This document shows, in pieces, positions 37,169 through 45,845 of a DNA stretch of 64,000 nt. How positions within the stretch are numbered: the first letter of the stretch is position 1; the number at the start of each line of letters is the position of its first letter. Both the position numbers and the translations under genes were made by a program. Origin of the DNA: Allobosea robiniae (GTDB taxonomy: Bacteria; Pseudomonadota; Alphaproteobacteria; Rhizobiales; Beijerinckiaceae); contig NZ_FNBZ01000004.1 of assembly GCF_900102525.1 (NCBI RefSeq), forward strand, positions 124,001-188,000, given 5' to 3'. The notes below the pieces were generated by a model that made no database searches, was not told where the DNA came from, and saw only the letters and a program-made list of their open reading frames with translations.

Positions 37169-37672
37169 CTATTTCTTCGGGCCCCCGGTCGCGAGCATGT
37201 TGCGCGCGGCGGCCTGCCCGGCGACGCCGGCAAAGTAATCCTTCGCATCGCCCATCTGGACCGAGGGCTGGCAATCCGGGCTGCAGGCATAGCTTTCGCG
37301 ATCCATGCCCCGCTGGACCGTCAGGACCGCGTCGGAGGCGGAACCGACCCGAACCAGTGATTCAGCCAGCAGCGTCCCGCTGGCGTCCAGCGCGATCAGG
37401 TTGGTCACGCCGAAACTCTTGCCGGTGACGATCATGACGCCGTTGCGCTGCATGGAGACATCGGCGATGGCCGGATTGCCGACGACGACCGTTTGAGCCT
37501 TCTCCGGGAGCCGCACGACCTTGGCGTGGTCGACCATGACGACCACGCTCTCGGATGGCGCGCGTGGCGCGGCATGAGCAGCACCAGCGCCGCACAGGAT
37601 GATCGCGAGGCTTGTCGCGGCCACCCGGCGCGTAAGCCGGCGGCACCCTTCAGGAGCACGGATGATCAACAT
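37169..37672 (-). CDS. Pilus assembly N-terminal domain protein (short CpaC-like)
   Basis: The protein has 167 residues with a signal peptide (about 1-34, ending AHAA). Residues 40-115 match the N-terminal domain of secretin CpaC/RcpA: VVVMVDHAKVVRLPEKAQTVVVGNPAIADVSMQRNGVMIVTGKSFGVTNLIALD. The secretin channel domain is absent. The C-terminal part has two Cys (YACSPDCQPS). In Rhizobiales such short proteins lie beside tad genes and may cap or assist the secretin (inference). It is transcribed toward the TadE-like genes, with 217 bases between, and diverges from flp. Confidence 0.82.
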   Translation of the reverse strand: MLIIRAPEGCRRLTRRVAATSLAIILCGAGAAHAAPRAPSESVVVMVDHAKVVRLPEKAQTVVVGNPAIADVSMQRNGVMIVTGKSFGVTNLIALDASGTLLAESLVRVGSASDAVLTVQRGMDRESYACSPDCQPSVQMGDAKDYFAGVAGQAAARNMLATGGPKK

Positions 37673-38087
37673 GGCGGCGCCTCAAGCTCTGCGACCATGC
37701 CAATAAAGCGGAAAATGATGAATCAAACCCTAAGCGCGCGACGAATAGCGATTTCACGCCGCGAGGCACAACTTGTCGCAACGGAACAGCGACCGGCGCC
37801 AGCGTCGATTGCCGAGCGCCTCAAAAATAAATCAACGAGTCAGGACCAATTAAACACCCTGTTTACCGATAAAAACCCCCACGCCTGGCTTTATTCATAA
37901 GCTCACCACGGTCTTAAGCCTGCTAAATCGAGTGTTAACCACAGAAAAAACCGAGCGCGAAACAAGCCAATTCTTCGATCCGCTTAACCGATCAGCAAGG
38001 CGAGCGGGCTAATGTCGTTCCTGTCGCTGACCGAAGCCACCTCAGAGCACAGGCAGCCGTCAAACCGTGGTGTAAAGGAGATCCAGC
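37673..38087. promoter_or_regulatory. 415-base AT-rich intergenic region upstream of flp, with CtrA-like half-sites
   Basis: This is one of the least GC-rich stretches of the window. TTAAC-type half-sites occur at 37935-37941 (TTAACCA) and 37984-37989 (TTAACC). The first has TAAA 7 bases upstream (37924-37927), giving TAAA-N7-TTAACC, close to the alphaproteobacterial CtrA consensus TTAA-N7-TTAAC. TTAAGC at 37914 is a third, weaker match. The flp promoter must lie here; I cannot place -35 and -10 elements with confidence. No gene is supported. Confidence 0.45.
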
Positions 38088-38267
38088 ATGACCAATCTTT
38101 TCGCTCGCTTCGTCAAGGACGAGTCCGGCGCCACCGCCATCGAGTACGGCCTGATCGCCGCTCTGATCGCCGTCGGCATCATCATCGCCGCCACCAATCT
38201 CGGCACCGAGCTCAGCAGCATCTTCCAGCGTATCGCGGACAAGCTGCAGAACACCACGGTCTCCTGA
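38088..38267 (+). CDS. flp: Flp family type IVb pilin
   Basis: The gene encodes only 59 residues but is unmistakable. The leader MTNLFARFVKDESG ends in Gly14, followed by ATAIEYGLIAALIAV with Glu19 at position +5 and Tyr20, the Flp/PilA class prepilin site and hydrophobic helix. It is the major subunit of the Tad pilus, processed by CpaA. AAAGGAG lies 7 bases before the ATG, a strong ribosome site suited to a highly expressed gene. A classical intrinsic terminator follows 28 bases after the stop, so most transcripts probably end before cpaA. Predicted promoter elements lie in the long AT-rich region upstream. Confidence 0.95.
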   Translation: MTNLFARFVKDESGATAIEYGLIAALIAVGIIIAATNLGTELSSIFQRIADKLQNTTVS

Positions 38268-38295
38268 TCGTCGGTACCTGACCGATATGTCGGCA

Positions 38296-38329
38296 AACGC
38301 CCCGGTCATCCCGGGGCGTTTTTCTTTTC
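38296..38329 (+). terminator. Intrinsic terminator after flp
   Basis: Ten paired bases (AACGCCCCGG at 38296-38305 with CCGGGGCGTT at 38311-38320) and a 5-base loop are followed by TTTCTTTTC. This is the best Rho-independent terminator in the window and separates the abundant pilin message from the cpa operon. Confidence 0.92.
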
Positions 38330-38407
38330 ATGCTGCGTTTTATGCGGTCGCCGTAAGGGTTTGGTGAGGCATTTGCGGCATCATCGTTCCGTAGCGGAGG
38401 AAGTGTC

Positions 38408-38920
38408 ATGACCCTGCCCCACATCGTCATGCTCGGCGTGTTTCCCTTCGCCATGGCCTATGCCGCCGCCAGCGACCTGGTCTCGATGACGATCTCGAAC
38501 CGGCTCTGCCTGTTCCTTGTCGCGGGTTTCGCGGTCTGCTGCGTCCTGTTCGGCCTGAGCCCGGCCGCAATCGGCTGGCATCTCGCAGCGGGTGGGCTTG
38601 TCCTTGTGATCGCCTTCGGCCTGTTCGCGGCCGGATGGATCGGTGGCGGCGACGCCAAGCTCGCTGCCGCGACCGCGCTCTGGTTCGGCTTCGATCAATT
38701 GATGCCCTATCTGCTCATGGCAGCCTTCCTCGGCGGCCTGCTGACCATCCTCGTCCTGCGGCTGCGATCGCGCCCCCTGCCGGCCTTCGCCGAGAACTGG
38801 AGCTGGATGCGCCGGTTGCACGCCGCCAACGAGGGCGTCCCCTACGGCATCGCGCTGGCCTTCGCCGCGCTCTTGGTGCTGCCGGATACGACGATCTGGC
38901 ACGCCGCGATCGGCGTCTGA
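38408..38920 (+). CDS. cpaA: Prepilin peptidase CpaA (TadV)
   Basis: The protein has 170 residues and about six membrane helices. It is a short leader peptidase of the A24 family lacking the N-terminal methylase domain. The two catalytic Asp residues are Asp23 in AASDLVSMTISNRL and Asp82 in WIGGGDAKLAAA (the GxGD motif). It cleaves Flp and the TadE-like pseudopilins after Gly at the cytoplasmic face of the inner membrane. It begins behind the flp terminator with a GGAGGAAGTGTC ribosome region and is separated from cpaB by 124 AT-rich bases. Confidence 0.94.
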   Translation: MTLPHIVMLGVFPFAMAYAAASDLVSMTISNRLCLFLVAGFAVCCVLFGLSPAAIGWHLAAGGLVLVIAFGLFAAGWIGGGDAKLAAATALWFGFDQLMPYLLMAAFLGGLLTILVLRLRSRPLPAFAENWSWMRRLHAANEGVPYGIALAFAALLVLPDTTIWHAAIGV

Positions 38921-39044
38921 AAAGCGCCGCGGACGTAACGGAAGCGAATTTCAAAAATATACGTCCAGTTAACCATAAGTTGACGTTTCCAGACGACGAT
39001 CCGGGACGAGAGCCAATCACGCTTGGCTGAGGGTCGACCGTCAA
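38921..39044 (+). promoter_or_regulatory. AT-rich gap before cpaB with a CtrA-like half-site
   Basis: TTAACCAT at 38969-38976 matches the strong half of the alphaproteobacterial CtrA box. TATA stands where the other half (TTAA) would be, 7 bases upstream. This may mark a separate promoter for cpaB and the genes after it. Confidence 0.35.
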
Positions 39045-39818
39045 ATGAGTCCCGCACGCATCATCATTCTCGTGGTCGCACTCCTGGCAGGGCTGGGTGC
39101 AGCGCTGCTCGTCCAGGGCCCCAAGGCCCCCGCACCCGTCGCAAAGATCCAGCCGGCGCCGACAGTACCGGTCCTGGTCGCGGCGGCCGAGATTCCCGTC
39201 GGCAATACGGTGACGGCCAACGACCTGCGCTGGCTCGACTGGCCGCTGGCCAGCGTACCGGCCGGCGTCATCCGCAAGGACGAAGCGCCCGAAGCCGAAA
39301 AGGAGATCATCGGGCAGGTGTCGCGCTACGCCACCCTCGGCGCCGAGCCGATCCGCCGCGAGAAGTTGATCAAAACGGACGGAACCGGCTTTCTCTCGGC
39401 CGTCCTGCCCGCGGGCATGCGCGCCGTCGCGATCTCGACCGACAGCCGCGGTGCCAACACCGCCGGCGGCTTCATCCTCCCCAACGACCGCGTCGACGTG
39501 ATCTCCACCGAGCGCGGCGAAGCAGCGGGCGGCCAGGAATCCTACGCCAGCGAAGTCATCCTGCGGAACATCCGCGTGCTGGCCATCGGCCAGAACGTGC
39601 AGGAACGCAACGGCGAGAAGGTCGTGGTTGGCGAAACCGCCACGCTGCAAGTCGAGCCCGGGCAGGTCGAGAGCCTGGTCCAGGCCCAGAAGACGGGCAC
39701 GCTCTCGCTCGCCCTGCGCAGCCTCAAGGATGCCAACGAAACCGCGCCACCGACCCAGGCAGACAACTCCATGACGCTCGTGCGCTACGGTGTGACCTCG
39801 AAGAGCGTGAAGCCATGA
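39045..39818 (+). CDS. cpaB: Flp pilus assembly protein CpaB (RcpC)
   Basis: The protein has 257 residues: an N-terminal membrane anchor (about 4-24), then a SAF domain (about 43-105, VLVAAAEIPVGNTVTANDLRWLDWP) and the RcpC/CpaB domain (YATLGAEPIRREKLIK, AVAISTD, GFILPNDRVDVISTE). The SAF domain is thought to contact peptidoglycan or glycans. The protein works in the periplasm at the base of the CpaC secretin. Its stop overlaps the cpaC start by 4 bases. Confidence 0.94.
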   Translation: MSPARIIILVVALLAGLGAALLVQGPKAPAPVAKIQPAPTVPVLVAAAEIPVGNTVTANDLRWLDWPLASVPAGVIRKDEAPEAEKEIIGQVSRYATLGAEPIRREKLIKTDGTGFLSAVLPAGMRAVAISTDSRGANTAGGFILPNDRVDVISTERGEAAGGQESYASEVILRNIRVLAIGQNVQERNGEKVVVGETATLQVEPGQVESLVQAQKTGTLSLALRSLKDANETAPPTQADNSMTLVRYGVTSKSVKP

Positions 39819-41254
39819 TCAGATCTTCTCTCCGCATCGCGACGGCTCTCGCGCTCGCCCTCGCCGCCGGCAGCGTCGCCGCCCAGTCGAGCAGGAGCGG
39901 CCCCGCTCCCGTCATCAATGTCGGCTCGAGCGAGAACGCGATCTCCCGCAAGCTCGACCTCTCGATCGGCCGCTCGCTCATCGTCGAGCTGCCGCGCGAC
40001 GCCAAGGAGGTCTTCGTCGCCAACCCGAAGGTCGCCAACGCGGTCGTCCGGACGGCGCGCAAGCTTTTCGTGATCGGCATCGCCGACGGCGCGACCTCGA
40101 TGTTCGTGATGGATGGCGACGGCCAGCAGATCACCGCGCTCGACATCAATGTCGGGCGCGACCTCAACGTTCTCAGGCAGACACTGCGCACGGCGCTGCC
40201 GAACGCGCAGATCGAGATCAAGCCGGCGGGCGATTCGATCCTGCTCGTCGGGACGGTGCCCGATGCCTCGGATGCGACCCAGGCCGTCGACATCGCCAAG
40301 GCCTTCGTCGGCAGCGACGCGACAGGAAAGAGCGGGACGGTCATCAACTCGCTGACCATCCGCGACCGCGACCAGGTGATGGTGAAGGTCACGGTGTCCG
40401 AGGTCTCGCGCAAGGCGATCAAGCAGCTCGGCATCAATTCCAGCGGCGAATGGAAGCTCGGCAACTTCTCCATCACGCCCTCGATCGACAACCCGTTCTC
40501 GCTCTCGCCGCAGGCCTTGTCCGCCTCGGCGATCGGCGCCGGCATCGGCAACTCCCAGAACTTCACGCTGCGCGCCCTTGAACGGGCCGGCATGGCGCGC
40601 GTCCTCGCCGAACCGACGGTGACCGCGATCTCGGGCGAGAGCGCGAAATTCACGGCCGGCGGCGAGGTCCCGATCCCGACCGGCTACACCTGCGACCCGT
40701 CCAAGGCCGTCTGCTCGCTCGGCGTCTCCTACAAGCCCATCGGCGTCGCCCTGAACTTCACGCCGATCGTGCTCTCGGCCAACAAGATCAGCATGCGCAT
40801 CGCGACCGAGGTCACCGAACTCGACTTCGAGAACCAGATCGTGCTCCAGGGCGGCTCCGGCCAGCCGACCGTCACCGTCCCCGCCTTCCGCGTGCGCAAG
40901 TCCGACACCACGGTCGAGCTGCCATCCGGCGGCACGCTGGCCACCGCCGGCCTGATCCAGCGCGTCTCCAAGAGCTCGATCAACGGCCTGCCCGGCCTGA
41001 TGAACCTGCCGATCATCGGCGTGCTGTTCCGCTCGCGCGACTACCAGCGCGAGGAGACCGAGCTGATGATCACGGTCACGCCCTACATCGCCAAGCCGAT
41101 GCAGCCGACCGAGGTCCAGCGGCCCGATGACGGCTTCGTCGAAACGCACGACTCCCAGGCGATCCTGCTCGGCCGCCTGAACAAGATCTACGGCAGCGGC
41201 GGCGGCCCGATTCCCCAGGCCTACAAGGGCCGCGTCGGCTTCATCGCCGACTGA
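39815..41254 (+). CDS. cpaC: Secretin CpaC (RcpA) of the Tad pilus
   Basis: The protein has 479 residues with a signal peptide (1-22). The pilus N-terminal domain (LDLSIGRSLIVELPRDAKEVFVANPKVANAVV) is followed by a BON-like domain and then the secretin domain (RALERAGMARVLAEPTVTAISGESAKFTAGGEVPIP, PIGVALNFTPIVLSANKISMRI, LPGLMNLPIIGVLFRSRDYQREETELMITVTPYI). It forms the outer-membrane channel for the pilus. VSRKAIKQLGI is another family feature. The ATG at 39815 overlaps cpaB. Confidence 0.95.
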   Translation: MIRSSLRIATALALALAAGSVAAQSSRSGPAPVINVGSSENAISRKLDLSIGRSLIVELPRDAKEVFVANPKVANAVVRTARKLFVIGIADGATSMFVMDGDGQQITALDINVGRDLNVLRQTLRTALPNAQIEIKPAGDSILLVGTVPDASDATQAVDIAKAFVGSDATGKSGTVINSLTIRDRDQVMVKVTVSEVSRKAIKQLGINSSGEWKLGNFSITPSIDNPFSLSPQALSASAIGAGIGNSQNFTLRALERAGMARVLAEPTVTAISGESAKFTAGGEVPIPTGYTCDPSKAVCSLGVSYKPIGVALNFTPIVLSANKISMRIATEVTELDFENQIVLQGGSGQPTVTVPAFRVRKSDTTVELPSGGTLATAGLIQRVSKSSINGLPGLMNLPIIGVLFRSRDYQREETELMITVTPYIAKPMQPTEVQRPDDGFVETHDSQAILLGRLNKIYGSGGGPIPQAYKGRVGFIAD

Positions 41255-41270
41255 GCGCCCGGCGACAACG

Positions 41271-42035
41271 ATGATGGATGGCCCGACCATGACGGTTTCC
41301 CACCGGAACGACTCGACAGGACCGCGCCTGATCGTCGCCGTGCTGGCGCTCGGCGCCATCCTAGGCGGCTGCGCCAAGCGAACGGCGGAGAGCGACACGC
41401 TCGCCTTCGGGCCGGACGACGTGCGCGAGCGGCACCCGATCGTCCTGCGCGACGCCCCCCGTTCGCTCGACGTCTTCGTCGGGCGTTCCGGCGGCAGACT
41501 CGATATCAGGCAGGCCGAGGATGTCGCCAGCTTCGCCCGCGAATTCCGCCGCTCCGGCAAGGGTGGCCTGGTGGCCGAGGTCCCGACCGGAGCCCACCGC
41601 GACCATGCGACCCAGGATACGCTGAACGGCATCCGGGCGGCCTTGTCGCGCGGCGGCGTTTCGCCCGGCATCCTCAGCGTCCGCAGCTACCCGGTTCAGG
41701 ATCCGGGCCTGGCCTCGCCGATCCGCCTGACCTTCGCCTCGCTCCAGGCGAGCGTGCCGCATCGCTGCGGACAATGGCCGACAGACCTGGGCAGCTCCGA
41801 GTTCAGGTTCTCGTCCTCGAACGCACCCTACTGGAATCTCGGCTGCTCCTCGCAGGCGACGCTGGCCGCACAGGTGGCCGATCCGATCGATCTCGTCCGG
41901 TCGCGCGACGAAGGCCGCCCCGACATCGTCAAGCGCATGGGCGCCATCACGAAGATCCGCGAAGGCAAGGACCCCTCGACCCAGTACCGGCAGGCGACGC
42001 CGCAGATCAACTCCACGGTCGGAGGCGGCAACTGA
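41271..42035 (+). CDS. cpaD: Tad pilus lipoprotein CpaD
   Basis: The protein has 254 residues with a lipobox ILGGC (Cys34 from this start). The CpaD domain reads RERHPIVLRDAPRSLDVFVGRSGG, VRSYPVQDPGLASPIRLTFASLQASVPHRCGQWPTDLGS and NLGCSSQATLAAQVADPIDLVRSR, all family signatures with two conserved Cys. It is an outer-membrane lipoprotein thought to help place or stabilise the secretin. The start is uncertain: ATGs at 41271 and 41289 are both possible and neither has a strong ribosome site. Its stop overlaps cpaE by one base. Confidence 0.92.
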   Translation: MMDGPTMTVSHRNDSTGPRLIVAVLALGAILGGCAKRTAESDTLAFGPDDVRERHPIVLRDAPRSLDVFVGRSGGRLDIRQAEDVASFAREFRRSGKGGLVAEVPTGAHRDHATQDTLNGIRAALSRGGVSPGILSVRSYPVQDPGLASPIRLTFASLQASVPHRCGQWPTDLGSSEFRFSSSNAPYWNLGCSSQATLAAQVADPIDLVRSRDEGRPDIVKRMGAITKIREGKDPSTQYRQATPQINSTVGGGN

Positions 42036-43300
42036 TGCATTCCGAAACCCGCGAGAATTCGGCGATCGAGCTGCCCAGCGACGAGACCATCGCACCGTTG
42101 CCGCGCATCACGCTGCAGGCCTTCTGCGAAACGCCGGCCATTGCCGCGACCATGCAGGCCGCGGTCGCCGACCGGCGCATGGACAAGGCGCATGCCCGCG
42201 TCCAGATGGGCGGCCCGGCTGCCGCCGTCGAGGCCTTCCGCTCGGCCCCGACGCCCAACATCATCGTGCTCGAAGCCGTGGCAGACCCGGCGACGCTGGT
42301 CTCGCATCTCGAATCGCTGTCTGAAAGCTGCGACGCCGGCACCAAGGTCGTCGTGATCGGCCATGTCAACGACGTCCAGCTCTATCGCGACCTGATCCGG
42401 CGCGGCGTCAGCGAGTACCTGATCGCGCCGCTGGAGCCCCTCGACGTCCTGCGCACCCTGTCGGAGCTCTATGTCGCCCCGGAGGCCCGCAATCTCGGCC
42501 GCGTCATCGCGGTGATGGGCGCCAAGGGCGGCGTCGGCGCTTCGACGGTCGCGCACAACGTCTCCTGGGCGATCGCCCGCAATCTCGACGCCTCGACCGT
42601 CATCGTCGATCTCGACATCGCCTTCGGCACGGCCGGCCTGAACTTCAACCAGGACCCGCCGCAAGGCATCGCCGAAGCCGTGTTCGCACCCGAGCGCCTC
42701 GATTCCAACCTGCTTGACCGGCTGCTCTCGCGCTGCAGCGACAACCTCGCGCTGCTCGCCGCCCCGGCCGTGCTGGACCGGACGATCGATCTCGACGAGG
42801 AGGCACTCGAACAGCTCCTCGATCTGCTGCGCGCCAGCGTGCCCTGCATCATCCTCGACGTGCCGCACCAGTGGGGCGCCTGGGTCAAGCGCACGGTGCT
42901 CAGCGCCGACGAGATCGTCATCGTCGCCGAGCCGGAGCTCGCCTCCCTGCGCAACGCCAAGAACCTGATCGACCTGTCGCGGGCGACGCGGCCGAACGAT
43001 GCCGTCGCCCGGCTCGTCCTCAACCGGGTCGGCGTCCCGAAACGGCCGGAGATCAATGCCGGAGAGTTCTCGAAGGCGCTCGGTATCGACGTGCTCAGCA
43101 CGATTCCGTTCGACGCCCACCTGTTCGGTACCGCTGCCAACAACGGCCAGATGATCGCCGAGGTGCAGGCCGGGAGCAAGGCGACCGAGGCCTTCACCCA
43201 GATCGCCAGCGCCCTGACCGGACGCGGCGAAGCCAAGCGGGGCCGGCGCAGCCTGCTCGAACCGTTCGTCGCGAAGCTGAAGCGCCGCAAGGCCTCGTGA
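42035..43300 (+). CDS. cpaE: Pilus localisation ATPase CpaE (TadZ)
   Basis: The protein has 421 residues. Residues 25-145 form a receiver-like domain (FCETPAIAATM...VVVIGHVNDVQLYRDLIRRGVSEYLIAPLEP). Residues 155-400 are a MinD/ParA-type ATPase with a deviant Walker A, GAKGGVGAS (162-170), and VDLDIAFGTAGLNFNQ. CpaE/TadZ marks the cell pole or site of pilus assembly and recruits the other Tad proteins. The C-terminus is basic (RRSLLEPFVAKLKRRK). The ATG at 42035 overlaps the cpaD stop. Confidence 0.94.
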   Translation: MHSETRENSAIELPSDETIAPLPRITLQAFCETPAIAATMQAAVADRRMDKAHARVQMGGPAAAVEAFRSAPTPNIIVLEAVADPATLVSHLESLSESCDAGTKVVVIGHVNDVQLYRDLIRRGVSEYLIAPLEPLDVLRTLSELYVAPEARNLGRVIAVMGAKGGVGASTVAHNVSWAIARNLDASTVIVDLDIAFGTAGLNFNQDPPQGIAEAVFAPERLDSNLLDRLLSRCSDNLALLAAPAVLDRTIDLDEEALEQLLDLLRASVPCIILDVPHQWGAWVKRTVLSADEIVIVAEPELASLRNAKNLIDLSRATRPNDAVARLVLNRVGVPKRPEINAGEFSKALGIDVLSTIPFDAHLFGTAANNGQMIAEVQAGSKATEAFTQIASALTGRGEAKRGRRSLLEPFVAKLKRRKAS

Positions 43301-43380
43301 CGGGCAGGAACCGACGATGACGGGACGATGCCCGCTCACCAGGCAAGAGACCGGCCCGGACCGGGCGGGAGAGTGACGAG

Positions 43381-44832
43381 ATGTTCGGCAAGCGATCCGC
43401 AGGCGCAGGTCACGCGCCCAATCTGAGCGCAAGGTCGCCCGCAGCCATGCCGGCTGCGCCGCGCAGCAAGCCCGAGCCGGTTCAGGCCGCCGCGGAAGAG
43501 CGCAGGATCACGCCGGTCGCCGAGACGACCCCGCGATCCGAAGACTACTACCAGATGAAGAGCACGATCTTCGGGGCGCTGATCGAGGCCATCGATCTGT
43601 CGCAGCTCGCGAAGCTCGACGCCGAATCCGCCCGCGAGGAAATCCGCGACATCATCAACGAGATCATCTCGCTGAAGAATGTCGTGCTGTCGATCGCGGA
43701 GCAGGAGGAACTGCTCGACGACATCTGCAACGACGTGCTCGGCTACGGACCGCTCGAGCCCCTGCTGGCACGCGACGACATCGCCGACATCATGGTCAAC
43801 GGCGCCGGCCGGACCTTCATCGAAACCGCCGGCAAGATCCAGCTCACCAACATCCGCTTCCGCGACAACGCCCAGCTGATGAATATCTGCCAGCGCATCG
43901 TCAGCCAGGTCGGCCGCCGCGTCGACGAAAGCTCGCCGATCTGCGATGCGCGCCTCGCCGACGGCTCGCGCGTCAACGTCATCGCGCCGCCGCTGGCGAT
44001 CGACGGCCCGGCCCTCACTATCCGCAAGTTCAGGAAGGACAAGCTGACGCTCGACCAGCTCGTCAAGTTCGGCGCGATCTCGCCGCCGGGCGCCGAGCTC
44101 CTCAAGATCATCGGGCGCGTCCGCTGCAACATCGTCATCTCCGGCGGCACGGGCTCGGGCAAGACGACGCTGCTCAACTGCCTGACCAACTATATCGACC
44201 ATGACGAGCGCGTGATCACCTGCGAGGACGCGGCCGAGCTCCAGCTCCAGCAGCCGCATGTGGTGCGGCTCGAAACCCGCCCGCCCAATCTCGAAGGCAC
44301 CGGCGCGGTGACGATGCGCGATCTCGTCAAGAACTGCCTGCGCATGCGCCCCGAGCGTATCATCGTCGGCGAGGTGCGCGGACCCGAGGCCTTCGACCTG
44401 CTCCAGGCGATGAACACGGGCCATGACGGCTCGATGGGCACGCTGCACGCCAACTCGCCGCGCGAGTGCCTGAGCCGTATCGAATCGATGATCACCATGG
44501 GCGGCTTCTCGCTGCCCTCGAAGACTCTGCGCGAGATGATCTGCTCCTCGGTCGACGTCATCATCCAGGCCCAGCGCCTGCGCGACGGATCGCGCCGCAT
44601 CACCCACATCACCGAAGTGATGGGCATGGAGGGCGAAGTGATCACGACGCAGGACCTGATGCTCTACGATATCGTCGGCGAGGATGCCGCCGGCAAGCTC
44701 ATCGGCCGGCACCGCGCCACCGGCGTCGGACGGCCGCGCTTCTGGGAGCGCGCGCGCTATTTCAACGAGGACCAGCGCCTCGCCGCCGCTCTCGACCAGC
44801 TCGAAGACGCGGGCGTCAGCAATGCCGTCTGA
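43381..44832 (+). CDS. cpaF: Tad secretion ATPase CpaF (TadA)
   Basis: The protein has 483 residues and is a hexameric type II/IV secretion ATPase powering pilus extension and probably retraction. A variable N-terminal tail (1-60) precedes the N-terminal domain (DVLGYGPLEPLLARDDIADIMVNG). Walker A GGTGSGKTT is at 255-263, the Asp-box in TCEDAAELQL, and Walker B with its His-box in IIVGEVRGPEAFDLLQAMNTGHDGSMGTLHANSPREC. All are intact. It lies 80 bases after cpaE and before tadB. Confidence 0.96.
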   Translation: MFGKRSAGAGHAPNLSARSPAAMPAAPRSKPEPVQAAAEERRITPVAETTPRSEDYYQMKSTIFGALIEAIDLSQLAKLDAESAREEIRDIINEIISLKNVVLSIAEQEELLDDICNDVLGYGPLEPLLARDDIADIMVNGAGRTFIETAGKIQLTNIRFRDNAQLMNICQRIVSQVGRRVDESSPICDARLADGSRVNVIAPPLAIDGPALTIRKFRKDKLTLDQLVKFGAISPPGAELLKIIGRVRCNIVISGGTGSGKTTLLNCLTNYIDHDERVITCEDAAELQLQQPHVVRLETRPPNLEGTGAVTMRDLVKNCLRMRPERIIVGEVRGPEAFDLLQAMNTGHDGSMGTLHANSPRECLSRIESMITMGGFSLPSKTLREMICSSVDVIIQAQRLRDGSRRITHITEVMGMEGEVITTQDLMLYDIVGEDAAGKLIGRHRATGVGRPRFWERARYFNEDQRLAAALDQLEDAGVSNAV

Positions 44833-44859
44833 GCGGAAGGCCTTACCGGGAGGCGGGGC

Positions 44860-45837
44860 ATGAATACGAGCACGCTCGCCGTCGCCCTGCTCGCCATGTT
44901 CGCCGTCGGCGGCGTGGTCTATGCGCTGTTGTATCCGACGCTGAGCGGCCAAAAGCGCGCCGAGAAGCGACGCAAGGAATTCGCCGGGCCGAGCACGGTT
45001 CGCGGCATCGACCGGGAGGCACAGGCGCGCCAGAAGCGCGGCCAGGTCGCGCAAAGCCTCAAGGAACTCGAGGACCGCGAGAACGCGCGCAACAAGGTCC
45101 CGCTCGAGCAGCGCATCGCCCAGGCCGGACTGACCTGGACCGCCAGGAAATATTACGCGATCAGCGCGGGCGTCGCGGCCGTGCTCGGGCTCACGCTGTG
45201 GCTCGCGAGCGGAACCTGGGTCCTCGGTCTCGCCGGTCTCTTCATCGGCGGCTTCGGCATCCCCGCCTGGTTCCTGAAACGCTGCAAGATCAAGCGACTG
45301 AAGAAGTTCGGGGCCGAATTCCCCAACGCGCTCGACGTCATCGTGCGTGGCATCAAGGCGGGCCTGCCCGTCAACGACTGCCTGCGCATCATCGCCAACG
45401 AGGCGGTGGAGCCGGTGAAGAGCGAGTTCAGAATGATCATCGAGGGACAGGCGCTGGGCCTGCCGCTGTCGGAGGCCACGGTCAAGCTGTTCGAGCGGAT
45501 GCCCTGTGCCGAGGCCAATTTCTTCGGAATCGTCATCGCCATCCAGCAGAAGACCGGTGGCAACCTGTCCGAAACCCTCGGGAACCTCTCGCGCGTGCTG
45601 CGCGAACGCCGCAAGATGCGCGACAAGATCCAGGCCGTGTCGACGGAGGCGAAGGCCTCGGCGGCGATCATCGGATCGCTGCCCCCGATCGTGGCATTCC
45701 TCGTCTGGCTCACCACCCCGAAATATATCGAGCTTCTCTGGATCACCAATTCCGGCAAGGTCGCGCTGGTCGCGAGCGGCCTGTGGATGCTGATCGGCAT
45801 CCTGGTCATGCGCAAGATGATCAACTTCGAGATCTGA
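44860..45837 (+). CDS. tadB: Tad inner-membrane platform protein TadB
   Basis: The protein has 325 residues. One N-terminal helix, a charged cytoplasmic stretch (about 28-90, rich in Lys/Arg/Glu), two helices around 105-140, and a T2SSF domain (KKFGAEFPNALDVIVRGIKAGLPVNDCLRIIANEAVEPVKSEF) are followed by two C-terminal helices. TadB and TadC together form the platform on which CpaF acts. The order and sizes match other tad loci. The gene lies 27 bases after cpaF. Confidence 0.94.
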   Translation: MNTSTLAVALLAMFAVGGVVYALLYPTLSGQKRAEKRRKEFAGPSTVRGIDREAQARQKRGQVAQSLKELEDRENARNKVPLEQRIAQAGLTWTARKYYAISAGVAAVLGLTLWLASGTWVLGLAGLFIGGFGIPAWFLKRCKIKRLKKFGAEFPNALDVIVRGIKAGLPVNDCLRIIANEAVEPVKSEFRMIIEGQALGLPLSEATVKLFERMPCAEANFFGIVIAIQQKTGGNLSETLGNLSRVLRERRKMRDKIQAVSTEAKASAAIIGSLPPIVAFLVWLTTPKYIELLWITNSGKVALVASGLWMLIGILVMRKMINFEI

Positions 45838-45845
45838 GGCGGACG

